Below, one piece after another: positions 1 through 8,055 of a stretch of 21,416 nucleotides of DNA (the first letter of the stretch is position 1; the number at the start of each line of letters is the position of its first letter). A program made the translations under genes and the position numbers. The notes beneath the pieces are model-generated. The model did not search any database and had not been told where the DNA came from. It was given only the letters and a program-made list of their open reading frames with translations. The stretch is from Nitrospiria bacterium (GTDB lineage Bacteria > Nitrospirota > Nitrospiria > JACQBZ01), in NCBI GenBank assembly GCA_919901335.1, contig CAKKOZ010000024.1:1-21416 (forward strand). Reading direction: 5' to 3'.

Positions 1-789
1 ATGATGATGAACGCAATCGGCGGACATGACTCGTACGACTCCACCTCGGCCGAGATCCCGGTACCGGATTATGCCCGAGCATTGGATCGGAATTTGGCGG
101 GACTGCGGATCGGGATTCCAAGAGAATATTTCATCGACGGAACGGACGCGGAAGTGCTGCATGCGGTCAGGGAGGCGATTCGGGCGATGGAAAAACTCGG
201 GGCCAAGACCCGCGAGGTTCTACTGCCGCATACGGAATACGCCGTGGCGACCTATTATATTCTGGCGACGGCCGAGGCCGGCTCCAATCTTGCCCGCTAT
301 GACGGCGTGAAGTACGGCCACCGGACGCGACCGACAAAGGATCTTCTGGAGATGTACATGAAGACCCGGCAGGCCGGTTTTGGTCCCGAGGTCAAACGCC
401 GGATCATGCTCGGAACCTACGCGCTATCGTCCGGCTATTATGACGCCTATTACCGAAAGGCGCAATGCGTGAGGACCCTGATCAAAGGGGATTTCGACGA
501 GGCCTTCAAGCAGGTGGATGTGATACTGACGCCGACCGCCCCGACGGCCGCTTTTAAAATCGGCGAGAAGACACAGGACCCGCTCCAGATGTATCTCTCG
601 GACATCTTCACGATCTCGGTGAACATCGCCGGTATCCCGGCGCTCGCGCTGCCGTGCGGTTTCACCAAGACGGGGCTGCCGATCGGTTTGCAGATCATGG
701 GCCGTCCTTTTGCGGAAGAGACCGTCCTCCACGCGGGCTACGCCTTTGAGCAGGCAACGGAGTGGCATAAGAGAAAGCCCGATCTTTAA
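1..789 (+). CDS. gatA: Glutamyl-tRNA(Gln)/aspartyl-tRNA(Asn) amidotransferase subunit A, C-terminal part
   Basis: Partial gene: the reading frame is open from the first base of the window and about 262 residues are present, against roughly 480 for a full GatA. The ATG codons at the window edge are internal, because the peptide begins in the conserved stretch NAIGGHDSYDSTSA of the amidase fold. The family's Lys-Ser-Ser catalytic triad lies upstream of the window and cannot be checked. Recognisable C-terminal GatA blocks are GYYDAYYRKAQ, ILTPTAPTAAF, the DPLQMYLSDIFT segment and GIPALALPCGF followed by GLPIGLQIMG. The enzyme releases ammonia from glutamine and passes it to GatB to amidate mischarged Glu-tRNA(Gln) or Asp-tRNA(Asn) in the cytoplasm. 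gatB follows 34 bases downstream, the usual gatAB order; gatC would be expected upstream, outside the window. Confidence 0.97.
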   Translation: MMMNAIGGHDSYDSTSAEIPVPDYARALDRNLAGLRIGIPREYFIDGTDAEVLHAVREAIRAMEKLGAKTREVLLPHTEYAVATYYILATAEAGSNLARYDGVKYGHRTRPTKDLLEMYMKTRQAGFGPEVKRRIMLGTYALSSGYYDAYYRKAQCVRTLIKGDFDEAFKQVDVILTPTAPTAAFKIGEKTQDPLQMYLSDIFTISVNIAGIPALALPCGFTKTGLPIGLQIMGRPFAEETVLHAGYAFEQATEWHKRKPDL

Positions 790-811
790 TTTGAAATTTG
801 AGATTTGAAAT
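789..811 (+). repeat. Short direct repeat in the gatA-gatB gap
   Basis: ATTTGAAAT occurs twice (789-797 and 803-811), separated by TTGAG, in the AT-rich gap just before the gatB ribosome binding site. It stands out from the GC-rich surroundings. It may be a remnant of a small repeat; no function is evident. Confidence 0.4.
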
Positions 812-823
812 GGAGTGAGTCGG

Positions 824-2290
824 ATGCCCTCGGTCGAAACAAAACAGGATGTCAAATATGAGACCGTGATCGGTCTGGAGGTTCACGCGCAGCTTAAGAC
901 GGCCTCCAAGATCTTCTGCGGCTGCAGCACAACGTTCGGGGCGGGACCCAACTCGCAGACCTGCCCGATCTGCCTGGGGCTGCCGGGCGTGCTGCCGGTC
1001 TTAAACCGCCGCGTGCTGGAAATGGCGGTCAAGACCGGGCTGGCGCTGCACTGCAAGATTTCCCCCAACAGCCGGTTCGCACGAAAAAATTATTTCTACC
1101 CCGATCTTCCGAAGGGATACCAAATTTCGCAGTATGAACTGCCGCTGTGCGAGAATGGTTATCTGGAGGTGGCCGTGGACGGCCGGATCAAACGGATCGG
1201 GATCCGTCGGGCCCATATGGAGGAGGACGCCGGGAAGAACCTCCACGAGGGATTGGAAGCCGCCAGCCATGTGGATTTGAACCGTGCCGGCGTCCCGCTG
1301 CTTGAAATCGTGACCGAGCCGGACATCCGGTCGATCGATGAGGCGGTGACCTATCTGAAAACGCTCCGGGACATCCTGGTTTACCTCGACGTCTGCGACG
1401 GCAACATGGAAGAGGGAAGCCTCCGGTGCGAGCCGAACCTGTCGCTGAGGCCGGTCGGCCAGAAGGAATTCGGCACGCGCGTCGAGTTGAAGAACATCAA
1501 TTCGTTCCGGTTCGTACAGAAAGCGATGGAGTACGAGCTCCGGCGGCAGGAAAAGGTCCTCCGCGAGGGCGGTCGGGTGGTGCAGGAAACCCGGCTTTGG
1601 AATACCGAAAAAGAGATTACGGTCGTGATGCGGAGCAAGGAGGAGGCGCATGACTACCGCTATTTTCCCGAGCCGGATCTGGTTCCACTGATGATCCCGG
1701 CGGATCGGGTCGAAGAGATCCGGAAAACGCTGCCGGAGCTTCCGGACGCGAAACGCGAACGGTTTGCCCGCGAGTACGGCATCCCGGTCTACGATGCCGA
1801 GGTGCTTACGATCTCCAAAGACCTGGCGCATTATTTTGAGGCTTGCGTTGCGGTTTATCCTCAACCGAAGACGGTCAGCAACTGGATCATGACCGAGCTG
1901 CTTCGGGAATTAAACAACAGCGGGCGGGAGATCGCCGATTGCCCGATTCCGCCGGAACGGTTCGCGGGGCTGCTCAAATTGATTGATGACGGGACGATCA
2001 GCGGGAAAATCGCCAAAATGGTCTTCGAGGAGATGGTCCGGACCGGCCGTTCCCCTGAAGAGATCGTGAAGGAAAAGGGCCTGGTCCAGATCAGCGATGC
2101 GGGGGCGATCGAGGTCTTGATCGATGACGTGCTTGCCGCCCATCCGAATGAGCGTGAGTCTTACCGACAGGGGAAGTCCCAGCTCCTCGGGTTTTTTGTA
2201 GGACAGGTGATGAAGCGGTCGCAGGGAAAGGCTAATCCCGGGAAGGTGAATGAACGGCTGAAGACGAAACTGGACGAGGAGAAAAGATGA
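824..2290 (+). CDS. gatB: Glutamyl-tRNA(Gln)/aspartyl-tRNA(Asn) amidotransferase subunit B
   Basis: GatB is the kinase/transamidase subunit: it activates the carboxylate on mischarged tRNA with ATP and receives ammonia from GatA. The ORF gives 488 residues, close to the family norm of about 475. The N-terminal catalytic domain shows YETVIGLEVHAQL, the Cys pairs C32/C34 and C47/C50 (FCGCS and CPICLG) that bind zinc in this family, and later ENLHEGLEAA-like and DLNRAGVPLLEIVTEPD segments. The C-terminal GatB/YqeY helical region includes ISGKIAKMVFEEM. I chose ATG at 824 over the in-frame GTG at 815 because GGAG (812-815) sits 8 bases before 824. The stop codon overlaps the eno start (ATGA at 2287-2290), which implies translational coupling. 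Confidence 0.97.
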   Translation: MPSVETKQDVKYETVIGLEVHAQLKTASKIFCGCSTTFGAGPNSQTCPICLGLPGVLPVLNRRVLEMAVKTGLALHCKISPNSRFARKNYFYPDLPKGYQISQYELPLCENGYLEVAVDGRIKRIGIRRAHMEEDAGKNLHEGLEAASHVDLNRAGVPLLEIVTEPDIRSIDEAVTYLKTLRDILVYLDVCDGNMEEGSLRCEPNLSLRPVGQKEFGTRVELKNINSFRFVQKAMEYELRRQEKVLREGGRVVQETRLWNTEKEITVVMRSKEEAHDYRYFPEPDLVPLMIPADRVEEIRKTLPELPDAKRERFAREYGIPVYDAEVLTISKDLAHYFEACVAVYPQPKTVSNWIMTELLRELNNSGREIADCPIPPERFAGLLKLIDDGTISGKIAKMVFEEMVRTGRSPEEIVKEKGLVQISDAGAIEVLIDDVLAAHPNERESYRQGKSQLLGFFVGQVMKRSQGKANPGKVNERLKTKLDEEKR

Positions 2291-3582
2291 GCGAAATTAT
2301 TTCTGTTTATGCGAGAGAGATTCTCGATTCGCGTGGGAACCCGACGGTGGAGGCCGACGTCTTTCTGGAAAACGGGATCATGGGCCGCGCCGCCGTGCCT
2401 TCGGGCGCGTCCACGGGCCAGCAGGAGGCAGTGGAGCTTCGCGACAAGGACCCACGGCGCTATCTGGGAAAAGGAGTGACCAAAGCCGTCCGGAACGTGA
2501 ATGAGGCGATCGGGCCGCATCTGATCGGAATGGATGTCCGAGAGCAAGCGCTGATTGATCGGATGATGATCGAACTGGATGGGACGCGGAATAAGAGCAA
2601 GCTCGGCGCTAACGCAATTTTGGCTGTCTCACTGGCCACGGTGAAGGCCGCGGCAGAGAATGCGGGCCTCCCCCTCTACCGGTATCTGGGAGGCGTCCAT
2701 GCATGCGAGCTGCCCGTGCCGCTGATGAATGTGATCAACGGCGGCGCCCATGCCGACAATAATCTGGACTTTCAGGAGATCATGATCCTGCCGGCAGGAC
2801 CGGCCCGGTTTTCGGACGCGGTCCGGATGGGGGCCGAGATCTATCATCACCTGAAAGAGGTTCTGAGAAAAAAGGGGCTCCGCAGCACGGTCGGCGATGA
2901 AGGCGGTTTCGCACCGATGCTAAGCAACAATGAAGAGGCGCTGCAGCTGGTGATGAAGGGGATTGACGAGGCGGGATACAAACCCGGAAAAGACGTATGG
3001 CTGGCGATCGACGCCGCGGCCAGCCAGTTCTATGAGAGAGGGAAATACATTCTTCAGGCGGATCGAAAACGCGCCCGGTCGTCCGAAGAAATGGTCGCCT
3101 ATTACGAAACGCTGATTGATCGTTTCCCGATTGTATCGCTCGAGGACGGACTGGCCGAGAACGACTGGAAGGGATGGCAGGTATTGACGGAGAAACTGGG
3201 CCGTCGGCTTCAGTTGGTCGGCGACGACATCTTTGTGACCCACCCGGAGATTCTTAAAAAAGGGATCGCGGACCGGGTGGGAAACTCTATCCTGATCAAG
3301 TTGAACCAGATCGGCACACTGACCGAGACGATTGAAACGGTTGAGCTGGCCAAGCGGTCCGGATACACGACGATCATCTCTCACCGATCCGGCGAGACGG
3401 AAGACACCACAATCGCCGATCTGGCGGTCGGATGCGGCTCCGGCCAGATCAAAACCGGTCCGGTCTGTCGCACCGACCGGGTGGCCAAGTTCAATCAATT
3501 GTTGCGGATCGCCGAAGAGTTGGGAGAAACGGCCGTTTTCCGGGGGCGGCAGTTGTTTTCTCACCTCGCCCGCGGCCGCTGA
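2287..3582 (+). CDS. eno: Enolase (phosphopyruvate hydratase)
   Basis: Enolase interconverts 2-phosphoglycerate and phosphoenolpyruvate in glycolysis and gluconeogenesis; it is cytoplasmic and Mg-dependent. The 431-residue product has normal family length. Visible motifs are the mobile loop SGASTG (39-44), GDEGGFAP with catalytic Glu205, metal ligands Asp242, Glu286 (SLEDGL) and Asp313 (VGDDIF), the catalytic base Lys338 (ILIKLNQIGT), HRSGETED around Arg367/Ser368, and Lys389 in QIKTGP. Position 394 is Cys in PVCRTDRVAKFNQL, where Ser is usual, a mild variation. The start is supported by GAGGAG at 2276-2281, 5 bases upstream, which lies inside the end of gatB. It is embedded in the gatB-ftsB-era-recO run and is probably cotranscribed with it. 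Confidence 0.98.
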   Translation: MSEIISVYAREILDSRGNPTVEADVFLENGIMGRAAVPSGASTGQQEAVELRDKDPRRYLGKGVTKAVRNVNEAIGPHLIGMDVREQALIDRMMIELDGTRNKSKLGANAILAVSLATVKAAAENAGLPLYRYLGGVHACELPVPLMNVINGGAHADNNLDFQEIMILPAGPARFSDAVRMGAEIYHHLKEVLRKKGLRSTVGDEGGFAPMLSNNEEALQLVMKGIDEAGYKPGKDVWLAIDAAASQFYERGKYILQADRKRARSSEEMVAYYETLIDRFPIVSLEDGLAENDWKGWQVLTEKLGRRLQLVGDDIFVTHPEILKKGIADRVGNSILIKLNQIGTLTETIETVELAKRSGYTTIISHRSGETEDTTIADLAVGCGSGQIKTGPVCRTDRVAKFNQLLRIAEELGETAVFRGRQLFSHLARGR

Positions 3583-3603
3583 TATCAATCGGGAGTTGCT
3601 TGC

Positions 3604-3975
3604 ATGGCTCGTTGGAATCGAAGCAGCGAAACGGTCGAGCGGCACCGGAAACTCCGTCGCCGTATTGTCTGGGGGGTCGGGGCGGTCGTCTCGTTCTACC
3701 TGCTGGTTCCTTTGATCGTGGGCGATATGGGCCTGGTCAAATATTTCGAGATGAGAAGAACGCATCATCAGTTGCAACAGGAGATTCAACGGGTGTCGGA
3801 CGAAAACAAAGAGATCGAAGACGAGATCCATGCGCTGCGGTCCGACCCGGTCAAGATCGAACAGCTGGCGCGGGAGAGGCTGGGACTGGTTCGACCCGGG
3901 GAGACGGTGTATCAATTCGAGCCGGCCTCTCCGGATGTCTCGTCGTTGAATTCAAAGGAACCTCCGTCACCGTGA
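3604..3975 (+). CDS. FtsB/DivIC-family septum formation initiator protein
   Basis: A 123-residue single-pass membrane protein with the architecture of FtsB/DivIC: a short basic cytoplasmic N-terminus, one transmembrane helix at about residues 21-40, then a coiled coil at about 45-80 rich in Glu/Gln/Arg, ending in the typical block DPVKIEQLARERLGLVRPGE (81-100). Family members bind FtsL and FtsQ/DivIB and help activate septal peptidoglycan synthesis. Location directly after eno is a recurring arrangement for ftsB in many bacteria, which supports the call. The ATG at 3604 has GGGAG 8 bases upstream (3591-3595). The C-terminal tail is Pro/Ser rich and looks unstructured. Family assignment is firm; whether the protein is functionally FtsB or DivIC cannot be decided from sequence alone. 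Confidence 0.9.
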   Translation: MARWNRSSETVERHRKLRRRIVWGVGAVVSFYLLVPLIVGDMGLVKYFEMRRTHHQLQQEIQRVSDENKEIEDEIHALRSDPVKIEQLARERLGLVRPGETVYQFEPASPDVSSLNSKEPPSP

Positions 3976-3982
3976 CCGCTCC

Positions 3983-4921
3983 ATGAACCCATCCGCTTTC
4001 CATTCCGGTTTTGTCTCGATCATCGGCCGTCCCAACGTCGGGAAGTCGACCCTTCTCAATCAGATCCTTCAAGAGAAGATCGCGATCATCTCGGACAAAC
4101 CCCAGACGACGCGTAACCGTATTCTGGGGGTCAAACATCTTCCCCAGGCCCAGATCGTTTTTCTGGATACGCCCGGAATCCACAAACCCAAATACAAGTT
4201 CAACCAGCGAATGGTGAAAGCCGCGCTGGGGACGTTGGAGGAAGTGGATCTGGTCTTCTTTCTGGTCGAAGCGACCGATGCCGTCTCGTCCGTCCTGCCC
4301 GCCTCTCCACGAGGCAGGTACGGACCGTCGGCCGGGGGCGGGGATCAGTTCATTATGGAGCGGTTGAAAGAGTTGGAGACCCCGGTCTTTCTTATCCTGA
4401 ACAAGATGGACATGATCAAGAGGGAAAAGACGATCCCGCTGGTCAATGACTACATGCGACAATTTAAGTTTGCCGAGGTCGTTCCGATCTCGGCCCTGAC
4501 CGGCGACAACGTGGATCGCCTGATCGAGGTGGCCGTGGGCTATCTTCCGGAAGGCGAGCCGTTTTTTCCTTCGGATATCGTAACGGACCAGCCGGTTCGG
4601 TTTATGGCGGCCGAGATCGTTCGGGAAAAGATCCTCCATCACACCCGGGAGGAGATTCCGTACTCGGTTGCGGTCGTGATTGAAGAATTCGAGGAGGAAC
4701 CGGAACGGCCCGTTCATATCCGCGCGCTGATCCTGGTAGACCGGGATTCGCAAAAGGGGATCTTGATTGGGAAGAAGGGGGAAATGTTGAAGACGATCGG
4801 AACCGAGGCCCGTCTGGAGTTGGAAGCGTTGCTTGGGACCAAGGTGTTTTTGGAACTGTGGGTTAGGGTCCAAAAGGACTGGCGGCAGGATGAAAACGTG
4901 CTTAAGGAGTTGGGATATTAA
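3983..4921 (+). CDS. era: GTPase Era, with an in-frame palindrome-encoded insert in the G domain
   Basis: Era is a GTPase that binds 16S rRNA and assists 30S maturation. The 312-residue product shows G1 GRPNVGKS (15-22), the switch region PQTTRNR (40-46), G3 DTPG (62-65), G4 NKMD (140-143), a G5 block ISALTG, and a C-terminal KH domain with IGKKGEMLK. Typical Era proteins are about 295-300 residues. The excess lies between ATD (97-99) and GDQFIMERL (120-128), where about 15 extra residues (roughly 101-118) are encoded by an imperfect inverted repeat at 4280-4332. Conserved sequence resumes in frame on both sides, so this is not a frameshift. No clear ribosome binding site precedes ATG 3983, 7 bases after the previous stop, so coupling to the upstream gene is likely. 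The stop overlaps the recO start by one base. Confidence 0.95.
   Translation: MNPSAFHSGFVSIIGRPNVGKSTLLNQILQEKIAIISDKPQTTRNRILGVKHLPQAQIVFLDTPGIHKPKYKFNQRMVKAALGTLEEVDLVFFLVEATDAVSSVLPASPRGRYGPSAGGGDQFIMERLKELETPVFLILNKMDMIKREKTIPLVNDYMRQFKFAEVVPISALTGDNVDRLIEVAVGYLPEGEPFFPSDIVTDQPVRFMAAEIVREKILHHTREEIPYSVAVVIEEFEEEPERPVHIRALILVDRDSQKGILIGKKGEMLKTIGTEARLELEALLGTKVFLELWVRVQKDWRQDENVLKELGY
4280..4332. repeat. Imperfect inverted repeat inside era
   Basis: The core arms are GTCCGTCCTGCC (4288-4299) and GGCAGGTACGGAC (4313-4325), complementary apart from one bulged base, with a 13-base loop. The match extends weakly outward to GCCG at 4280-4283 and CGGC at 4329-4332. An alternative inner stem is GCCTC (4301-4305) pairing with GAGGC (4311-4315). 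The palindrome coincides with the extra residues in Era's G domain, which suggests an inserted palindromic element that is tolerated because it reads through in frame. I see no second copy in this window, so membership of a repeat family is inferred. Confidence 0.7.
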
Positions 4922-5643
4922 TGTCTTTATTTGAAACAGAGGCCATTGTTCTAAGGACGATGCGATTGGGAGAGGCGGACAAGCTGGTGACGCTCTTAAC
5001 CGTAAAAAGAGGGAAGGTTAAGGCCGTGGCAAAAGGCGCCCGGCGTCCGCGCAGCCGCTTCGGGGCGGCTCTCGAACCGTTCACACATTGCAACGCGATC
5101 CTGTTTGAAAAAAAGCCGACGGTGCTGATGCGGATGAATGAGGCCGACATCCTGCACCCCTTTTTAAAGATCCGTGACGATCTGGAGCGGATCGGAACGG
5201 CCTCGCGAATGGCGCAGATCGTCTCGGCTCTTCTTCCGGAAGGGGAGGCCAATCCAAAAATATTCTCGCTGCTTCGGGCCGGTTTGAGCGAGGTCGAACG
5301 GAGCGCTCATCTCGAGTGGCTGGTCCGTGTCTTTGAAATCCGCTGTTTAAAGCATACAGGCTATCAGGCTCGACTGGACCGCTGTTTGAACTGTCACGGC
5401 GAAATCGATTCGAAGCCGGTTTACTTTTCACCGAAAGCCGGCGGGACCCTGTGCAGTTCCTGTGCGCGGACGTTCAGCGATCCCCTGGAGCCCGTCTCGC
5501 CCGGAACGATCGCCATGATGCGTTTTGCAGCCCGGATGAACTGGGCCGGGCTGTTCCGTTTGAAAGCGACGCCCAAGATGCTCCAAGAAGTCAAAAACGT
5601 CATGGACGTACACCTCACCTTCATCCTCGGAAGACCGATTTGA
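4921..5643 (+). CDS. recO: DNA repair protein RecO
   Basis: RecO works with RecR (and RecF) to load RecA on SSB-coated single-stranded DNA during gap repair. The 240-residue product begins with the typical OB-fold segment FETEAIVLRTMRLGEADKLV followed by a GKVKAVAKGARRPRSRFG block. It has a C-terminal zinc finger with C155, C158 (CLNC) and C178, C181 (CSSC), a feature of many but not all RecO proteins. The ATG overlaps the era stop by one base (TAATG), and AAGGAG lies at 4904-4909, a rather long 11 bases upstream. The era-recO pairing is widespread in bacteria and supports both calls. It appears to be the last gene of the gatA-recO run, since a 103-base gap follows. Confidence 0.95.
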   Translation: MSLFETEAIVLRTMRLGEADKLVTLLTVKRGKVKAVAKGARRPRSRFGAALEPFTHCNAILFEKKPTVLMRMNEADILHPFLKIRDDLERIGTASRMAQIVSALLPEGEANPKIFSLLRAGLSEVERSAHLEWLVRVFEIRCLKHTGYQARLDRCLNCHGEIDSKPVYFSPKAGGTLCSSCARTFSDPLEPVSPGTIAMMRFAARMNWAGLFRLKATPKMLQEVKNVMDVHLTFILGRPI

Positions 5644-5746
5644 GGGATGTTGTTGAAGAGCCTTTGCTGATTTTACAGGAAACGTGTTAAGTCGAAAAGA
5701 TCGGACTGGTGGAGTTCATACTCGTGAGTTCGTAAGGGTTTAAAAT

Positions 5747-6292
5747 ATGAATTTCAAAGATAAAGAGATAACGACGCTCGGAGGCGGATGTTTCTGGTGC
5801 CTGGAGGCTGCGTTCGCGGAGCTGAAGGGGGTGGAGAGGGTCGAGTCCGGTTATTCCGGCGGTCCGTCGCCTAACCCGACCTATCGCCAAGTCTGTGCGG
5901 GAACCACAGGGCATGCCGAGGTGGTTCAGGTAACATTCGATCCGCAGGGTATCTTATTTAAGGAGATTCTTGAAGTATTATTTGCCATTCATGATCCGAC
6001 AAGCCTGAATAGCCAGGGAGCCGATGTCGGTAGCCAGTACCGTTCTGCGGTCTTCTACCACATGCCGGAGCAGAAGACGATTGCGGATCAGGTAATCAAG
6101 GAAATCAACGCGGCGGAAATTTGGGATGCGCCCATCGTAACGGAGGTCGCTCCGTTCAAGGCGTTTTACCTTGCCGAGGATTATCATCAGGAGTACTACA
6201 AGAATAATCCTGAACAAATGTACTGCCAGAGGGTGATCGCGCCGAAGGTGGCAAAGTTTCGGAAACAGTTTATGGCGAAGCTCAAGAAGTAG
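5747..6292 (+). CDS. msrA: Peptide-methionine (S)-S-oxide reductase MsrA
   Basis: MsrA reduces methionine-S-sulfoxide in proteins and free methionine, repairing oxidative damage in the cytoplasm. The 181-residue product has the signature GGGCFWCLEAAF with catalytic Cys15 and a second Cys18, plus SGYSGG, GHAEVVQVTFDP, a DPTSLNSQGADVGSQYRS block and EDYHQEYY, all typical of the family. Only one further cysteine is seen near the C-terminus (MYCQRV), so the recycling path is uncertain. AAGGG at 5734-5738 precedes ATG 5747 by 8 bases. The gene follows recO after 103 bases and converges with nadA, whose stop is 10 bases away. No terminator hairpin is evident in that 10-base gap. Confidence 0.96.
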   Translation: MNFKDKEITTLGGGCFWCLEAAFAELKGVERVESGYSGGPSPNPTYRQVCAGTTGHAEVVQVTFDPQGILFKEILEVLFAIHDPTSLNSQGADVGSQYRSAVFYHMPEQKTIADQVIKEINAAEIWDAPIVTEVAPFKAFYLAEDYHQEYYKNNPEQMYCQRVIAPKVAKFRKQFMAKLKK

Positions 6293-6302
6293 GTGGGTCG
6301 GC

Positions 6303-7412
6303 CTATGCGAGTTCGAGCATTCTATCGAGGGCAACTTTGGCCCAGTATCGGTCCGCCTCCGGCACGATAATCTGATTAACGATCGTTCCGGACTCGATCC
6401 GTTCCAGTGACCAGAGAAGATGCGGCGCATCGATCCGGAACATCGTCGAGCACATGCAGACCATTGGCGAAAGGAAAAAGACTTCCTTGTCGGGATTGTC
6501 GCGTTTAAGCCGGTTGACGAGATTCAGCTCGGTCCCGACAGCCCACCGTGTGCCGGCTGGCGCGGCCGTGACGGTGCGGATGATGTATTCCGTCGACCCG
6601 ATCAAATCCGATCTATCCGCCACTTCCATGGAACATTCGGGATGGACAATGACCTTGATGTCCGGGTACTGTTTCCTGAAACAGTCCACATGCTGCGGCT
6701 GGAACATCTGGTGTACGCTGCAGAACCCATGCCAGAGAAAGACCCGTGTTTTTCGGACGGCTTCGGGACTGTTTCCGCCGTTTGGTTTCGCCGGATCCCA
6801 GAGGGTCATTTCGTCAAGGGGAATGCCCATCCGCTTGCAAGTGTTGCGGCCGAGGTGCTGGTCCGGAAAAAACAGGATCTTCTCGCGCCGCTCGAAGGCC
6901 CATCGGATGATCTTTTCGGCATTGGTCGAGGTGCAGACCAGTCCGCCGCGCTCACCGCAAAAGGCCTTGAGATCGGCCCCGGAGTTGATGTAGGTGATCG
7001 GGGTGAGCGTGTCTTCCGGAATGAGACGGGTGATCTCCTCCCAAGCAGTCTCGACCGTTTCGATATCGGCCATGTCAGCCATTGAGCAACCCGCAGCCAA
7101 GTCCGGAAGAATGACTTTTTGCTCCGGGGTGGTCAAAATATCGGCCGTTTCGGCCATAAACTTGACGCCGCAGAAGACGATGTACTCCCGGTCTCTCTGC
7201 TGTGCGGCATATTGGGAAAGCTTCAATGAATCACCGGTGTAGTCGGCAAACTTATAGACCTCATCGCGCTGATAATTATGTCCCAAAATCAACAGCCGGT
7301 CGGACAGCCTTGCTTTAATCCCCGCAATCCGCTCATCCCGGATTTCATGGGAAAGCTGATAACAATCCGCCAGATTGGGTTCCGAAATTTTTACGCCGAA
7401 AGCCGTATCCAT
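6303..7412 (-). CDS. nadA: Quinolinate synthase NadA (long type)
   Basis: NadA condenses iminoaspartate (from NadB or aspartate dehydrogenase) with dihydroxyacetone phosphate to give quinolinate, the NAD precursor, using an oxygen-sensitive [4Fe-4S] cluster. The 369-residue protein matches the long Bacillus-like form. Motifs are ILGHNYQRDEV (42-52), FCGVKFMAETADIL (80-93), AAGCSMADM (106-114), CTSTNAEK (160-167), FFPDQHLGRNT (181-191), GFCSVHQ (229-235), HPECSMEV (257-264) and PMVCMCSTM (316-324). C109, C231 and C319 or C321 line up with the cluster ligands I recall for the long type; this is from memory. ATG 7412 has GAGG (CCTC at 7423-7426 on +) 10 bases upstream. nadB and nadC are not in the window. 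It is transcribed from its own promoter, divergently from the thioesterase gene. Confidence 0.96.
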   Translation of the reverse strand: MDTAFGVKISEPNLADCYQLSHEIRDERIAGIKARLSDRLLILGHNYQRDEVYKFADYTGDSLKLSQYAAQQRDREYIVFCGVKFMAETADILTTPEQKVILPDLAAGCSMADMADIETVETAWEEITRLIPEDTLTPITYINSGADLKAFCGERGGLVCTSTNAEKIIRWAFERREKILFFPDQHLGRNTCKRMGIPLDEMTLWDPAKPNGGNSPEAVRKTRVFLWHGFCSVHQMFQPQHVDCFRKQYPDIKVIVHPECSMEVADRSDLIGSTEYIIRTVTAAPAGTRWAVGTELNLVNRLKRDNPDKEVFFLSPMVCMCSTMFRIDAPHLLWSLERIESGTIVNQIIVPEADRYWAKVALDRMLELA

Positions 7413-7451
7413 TTATTTACAACCTCACAATAAAAAAAACAGAGAGATCTA

Positions 7452-7481
7452 ATTATAAAATGAAGAGGCCGGTTAAATCAA
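7452..7481 (-). promoter_or_regulatory. Sigma70-type promoter of nadA
   Basis: Reading the minus strand, TTGATT (plus 7476-7481) and a consensus TATAAT (plus 7452-7457) are separated by 18 bases. Transcription would begin near 7445, giving a leader of about 33 bases that includes the GAGG ribosome binding site. It is the best promoter candidate in the nadA-thioesterase intergenic region. I see no NrtR/NadR-type operator that I could name. Confidence 0.6.
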
Positions 7482-7526
7482 GGGATAAATAGGGTTGTGC
7501 CGATATGAAAAGGTTTTCCCCTGTGC

Positions 7527-7555
7527 TTGTGCCCGTTATCCGTTTATGTTAAGAT
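7527..7555 (+). promoter_or_regulatory. Weak promoter candidate for the thioesterase gene
   Basis: TTGTGC (7527-7532) and TAAGAT (7550-7555) are 17 bases apart. The -10-like box ends 6 bases before the ATG at 7562, and there is no ribosome binding site, so a transcript from here would be leaderless. The -35 match is poor (three of six), hence low confidence. Confidence 0.3.
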
Positions 7556-7561
7556 ATTTTC

Positions 7562-8053
7562 ATGGCAAATATGAAGGAAAAGACCGTCTCTGAATCCGCG
7601 GCCGACGCGGTCCAGGTTGTTCTCCCGAATGACACCAATCCGCTGGACAACGTCCTGGGGGGCAGGGTGATGCATTGGATCGATATGATCGCAGCCGTGG
7701 TTGCGTTCCGACACAGTAAACGGCCGGTTGTAACGGCTTCGATGGAGCGGCTCGAATTTCATTCTCCGATCCGATTGGGCCAAATCGCGATCTTGAAGGC
7801 GGCGCTGAACCATGTGGGTCGAACCTCCATGGAGGTTGGAGTGGAGGTTTACGCCGAAGATCCCATGAGCGGCAAGCGGCATCACACAAGCAGCGCCATT
7901 CTGACCTATGTCGCCCTTGATGATTTTGGAAAACCAACTCCGGTCCCCCCGTTGCTTGCTGAAAAAGTGGAGGAAAAGCGCCGTTACCAAGAAGGTGAAA
8001 AACGGTATCAGGAGAGAAAGCAGCGCCGGTCGGCTTCTCAGCAGAAGGATTGA
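7562..8053 (+). CDS. Acyl-CoA thioesterase (hotdog fold, YciA/BACH type)
   Basis: The 163-residue product carries one hotdog domain. The segment NPLDNVLGGRVMHWIDMIAAVVA (26-48; Asn26 and Asp41 at the positions usually catalytic in this family) and the following RLEFHSPIRLGQ resemble YciA and cytosolic acyl-CoA hydrolases, which hydrolyse acyl-CoA to free acid and CoA. The C-terminal 35 residues are strongly charged (repeats of EKRRYQE and KRYQERKQRR) and probably form a helix outside the fold. ATG 7562 has no Shine-Dalgarno sequence; ATG 7571 is an alternative start. The next gene starts 2 bases after the stop, so the two are very likely cotranscribed. Substrate length preference cannot be told from sequence. 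Confidence 0.88.
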   Translation: MANMKEKTVSESAADAVQVVLPNDTNPLDNVLGGRVMHWIDMIAAVVAFRHSKRPVVTASMERLEFHSPIRLGQIAILKAALNHVGRTSMEVGVEVYAEDPMSGKRHHTSSAILTYVALDDFGKPTPVPPLLAEKVEEKRRYQEGEKRYQERKQRRSASQQKD

Positions 8054-8055
8054 TC

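Noticed and set aside
1..9. Three ATG codons at the window start as the gatA start
   Set aside because: The encoded peptide begins in the middle of conserved GatA sequence, and the catalytic triad region is missing; the gene simply enters from outside the window.
1001..1864. Long open frame on the minus strand opposite gatB
   Set aside because: It is a shadow of a strongly conserved gene in GC-rich DNA, with low-complexity composition and no recognisable motif. The same applies to 3851-4873 opposite era and 3432-3986 across the eno-ftsB junction.
4280..4332. Sequencing error or frameshift in era
   Set aside because: The frame is unbroken and conserved Era sequence continues on both sides, so the extra residues are a true in-frame insert unless the assembly is wrong.
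5644..5746. Regulatory RNA or promoter between recO and msrA
   Set aside because: The near-repeat GAGTTCATA/GAGTTCGTA (5712-5734) and several TTG-like boxes are present, but no convincing promoter pair, hairpin or conserved leader could be supported.
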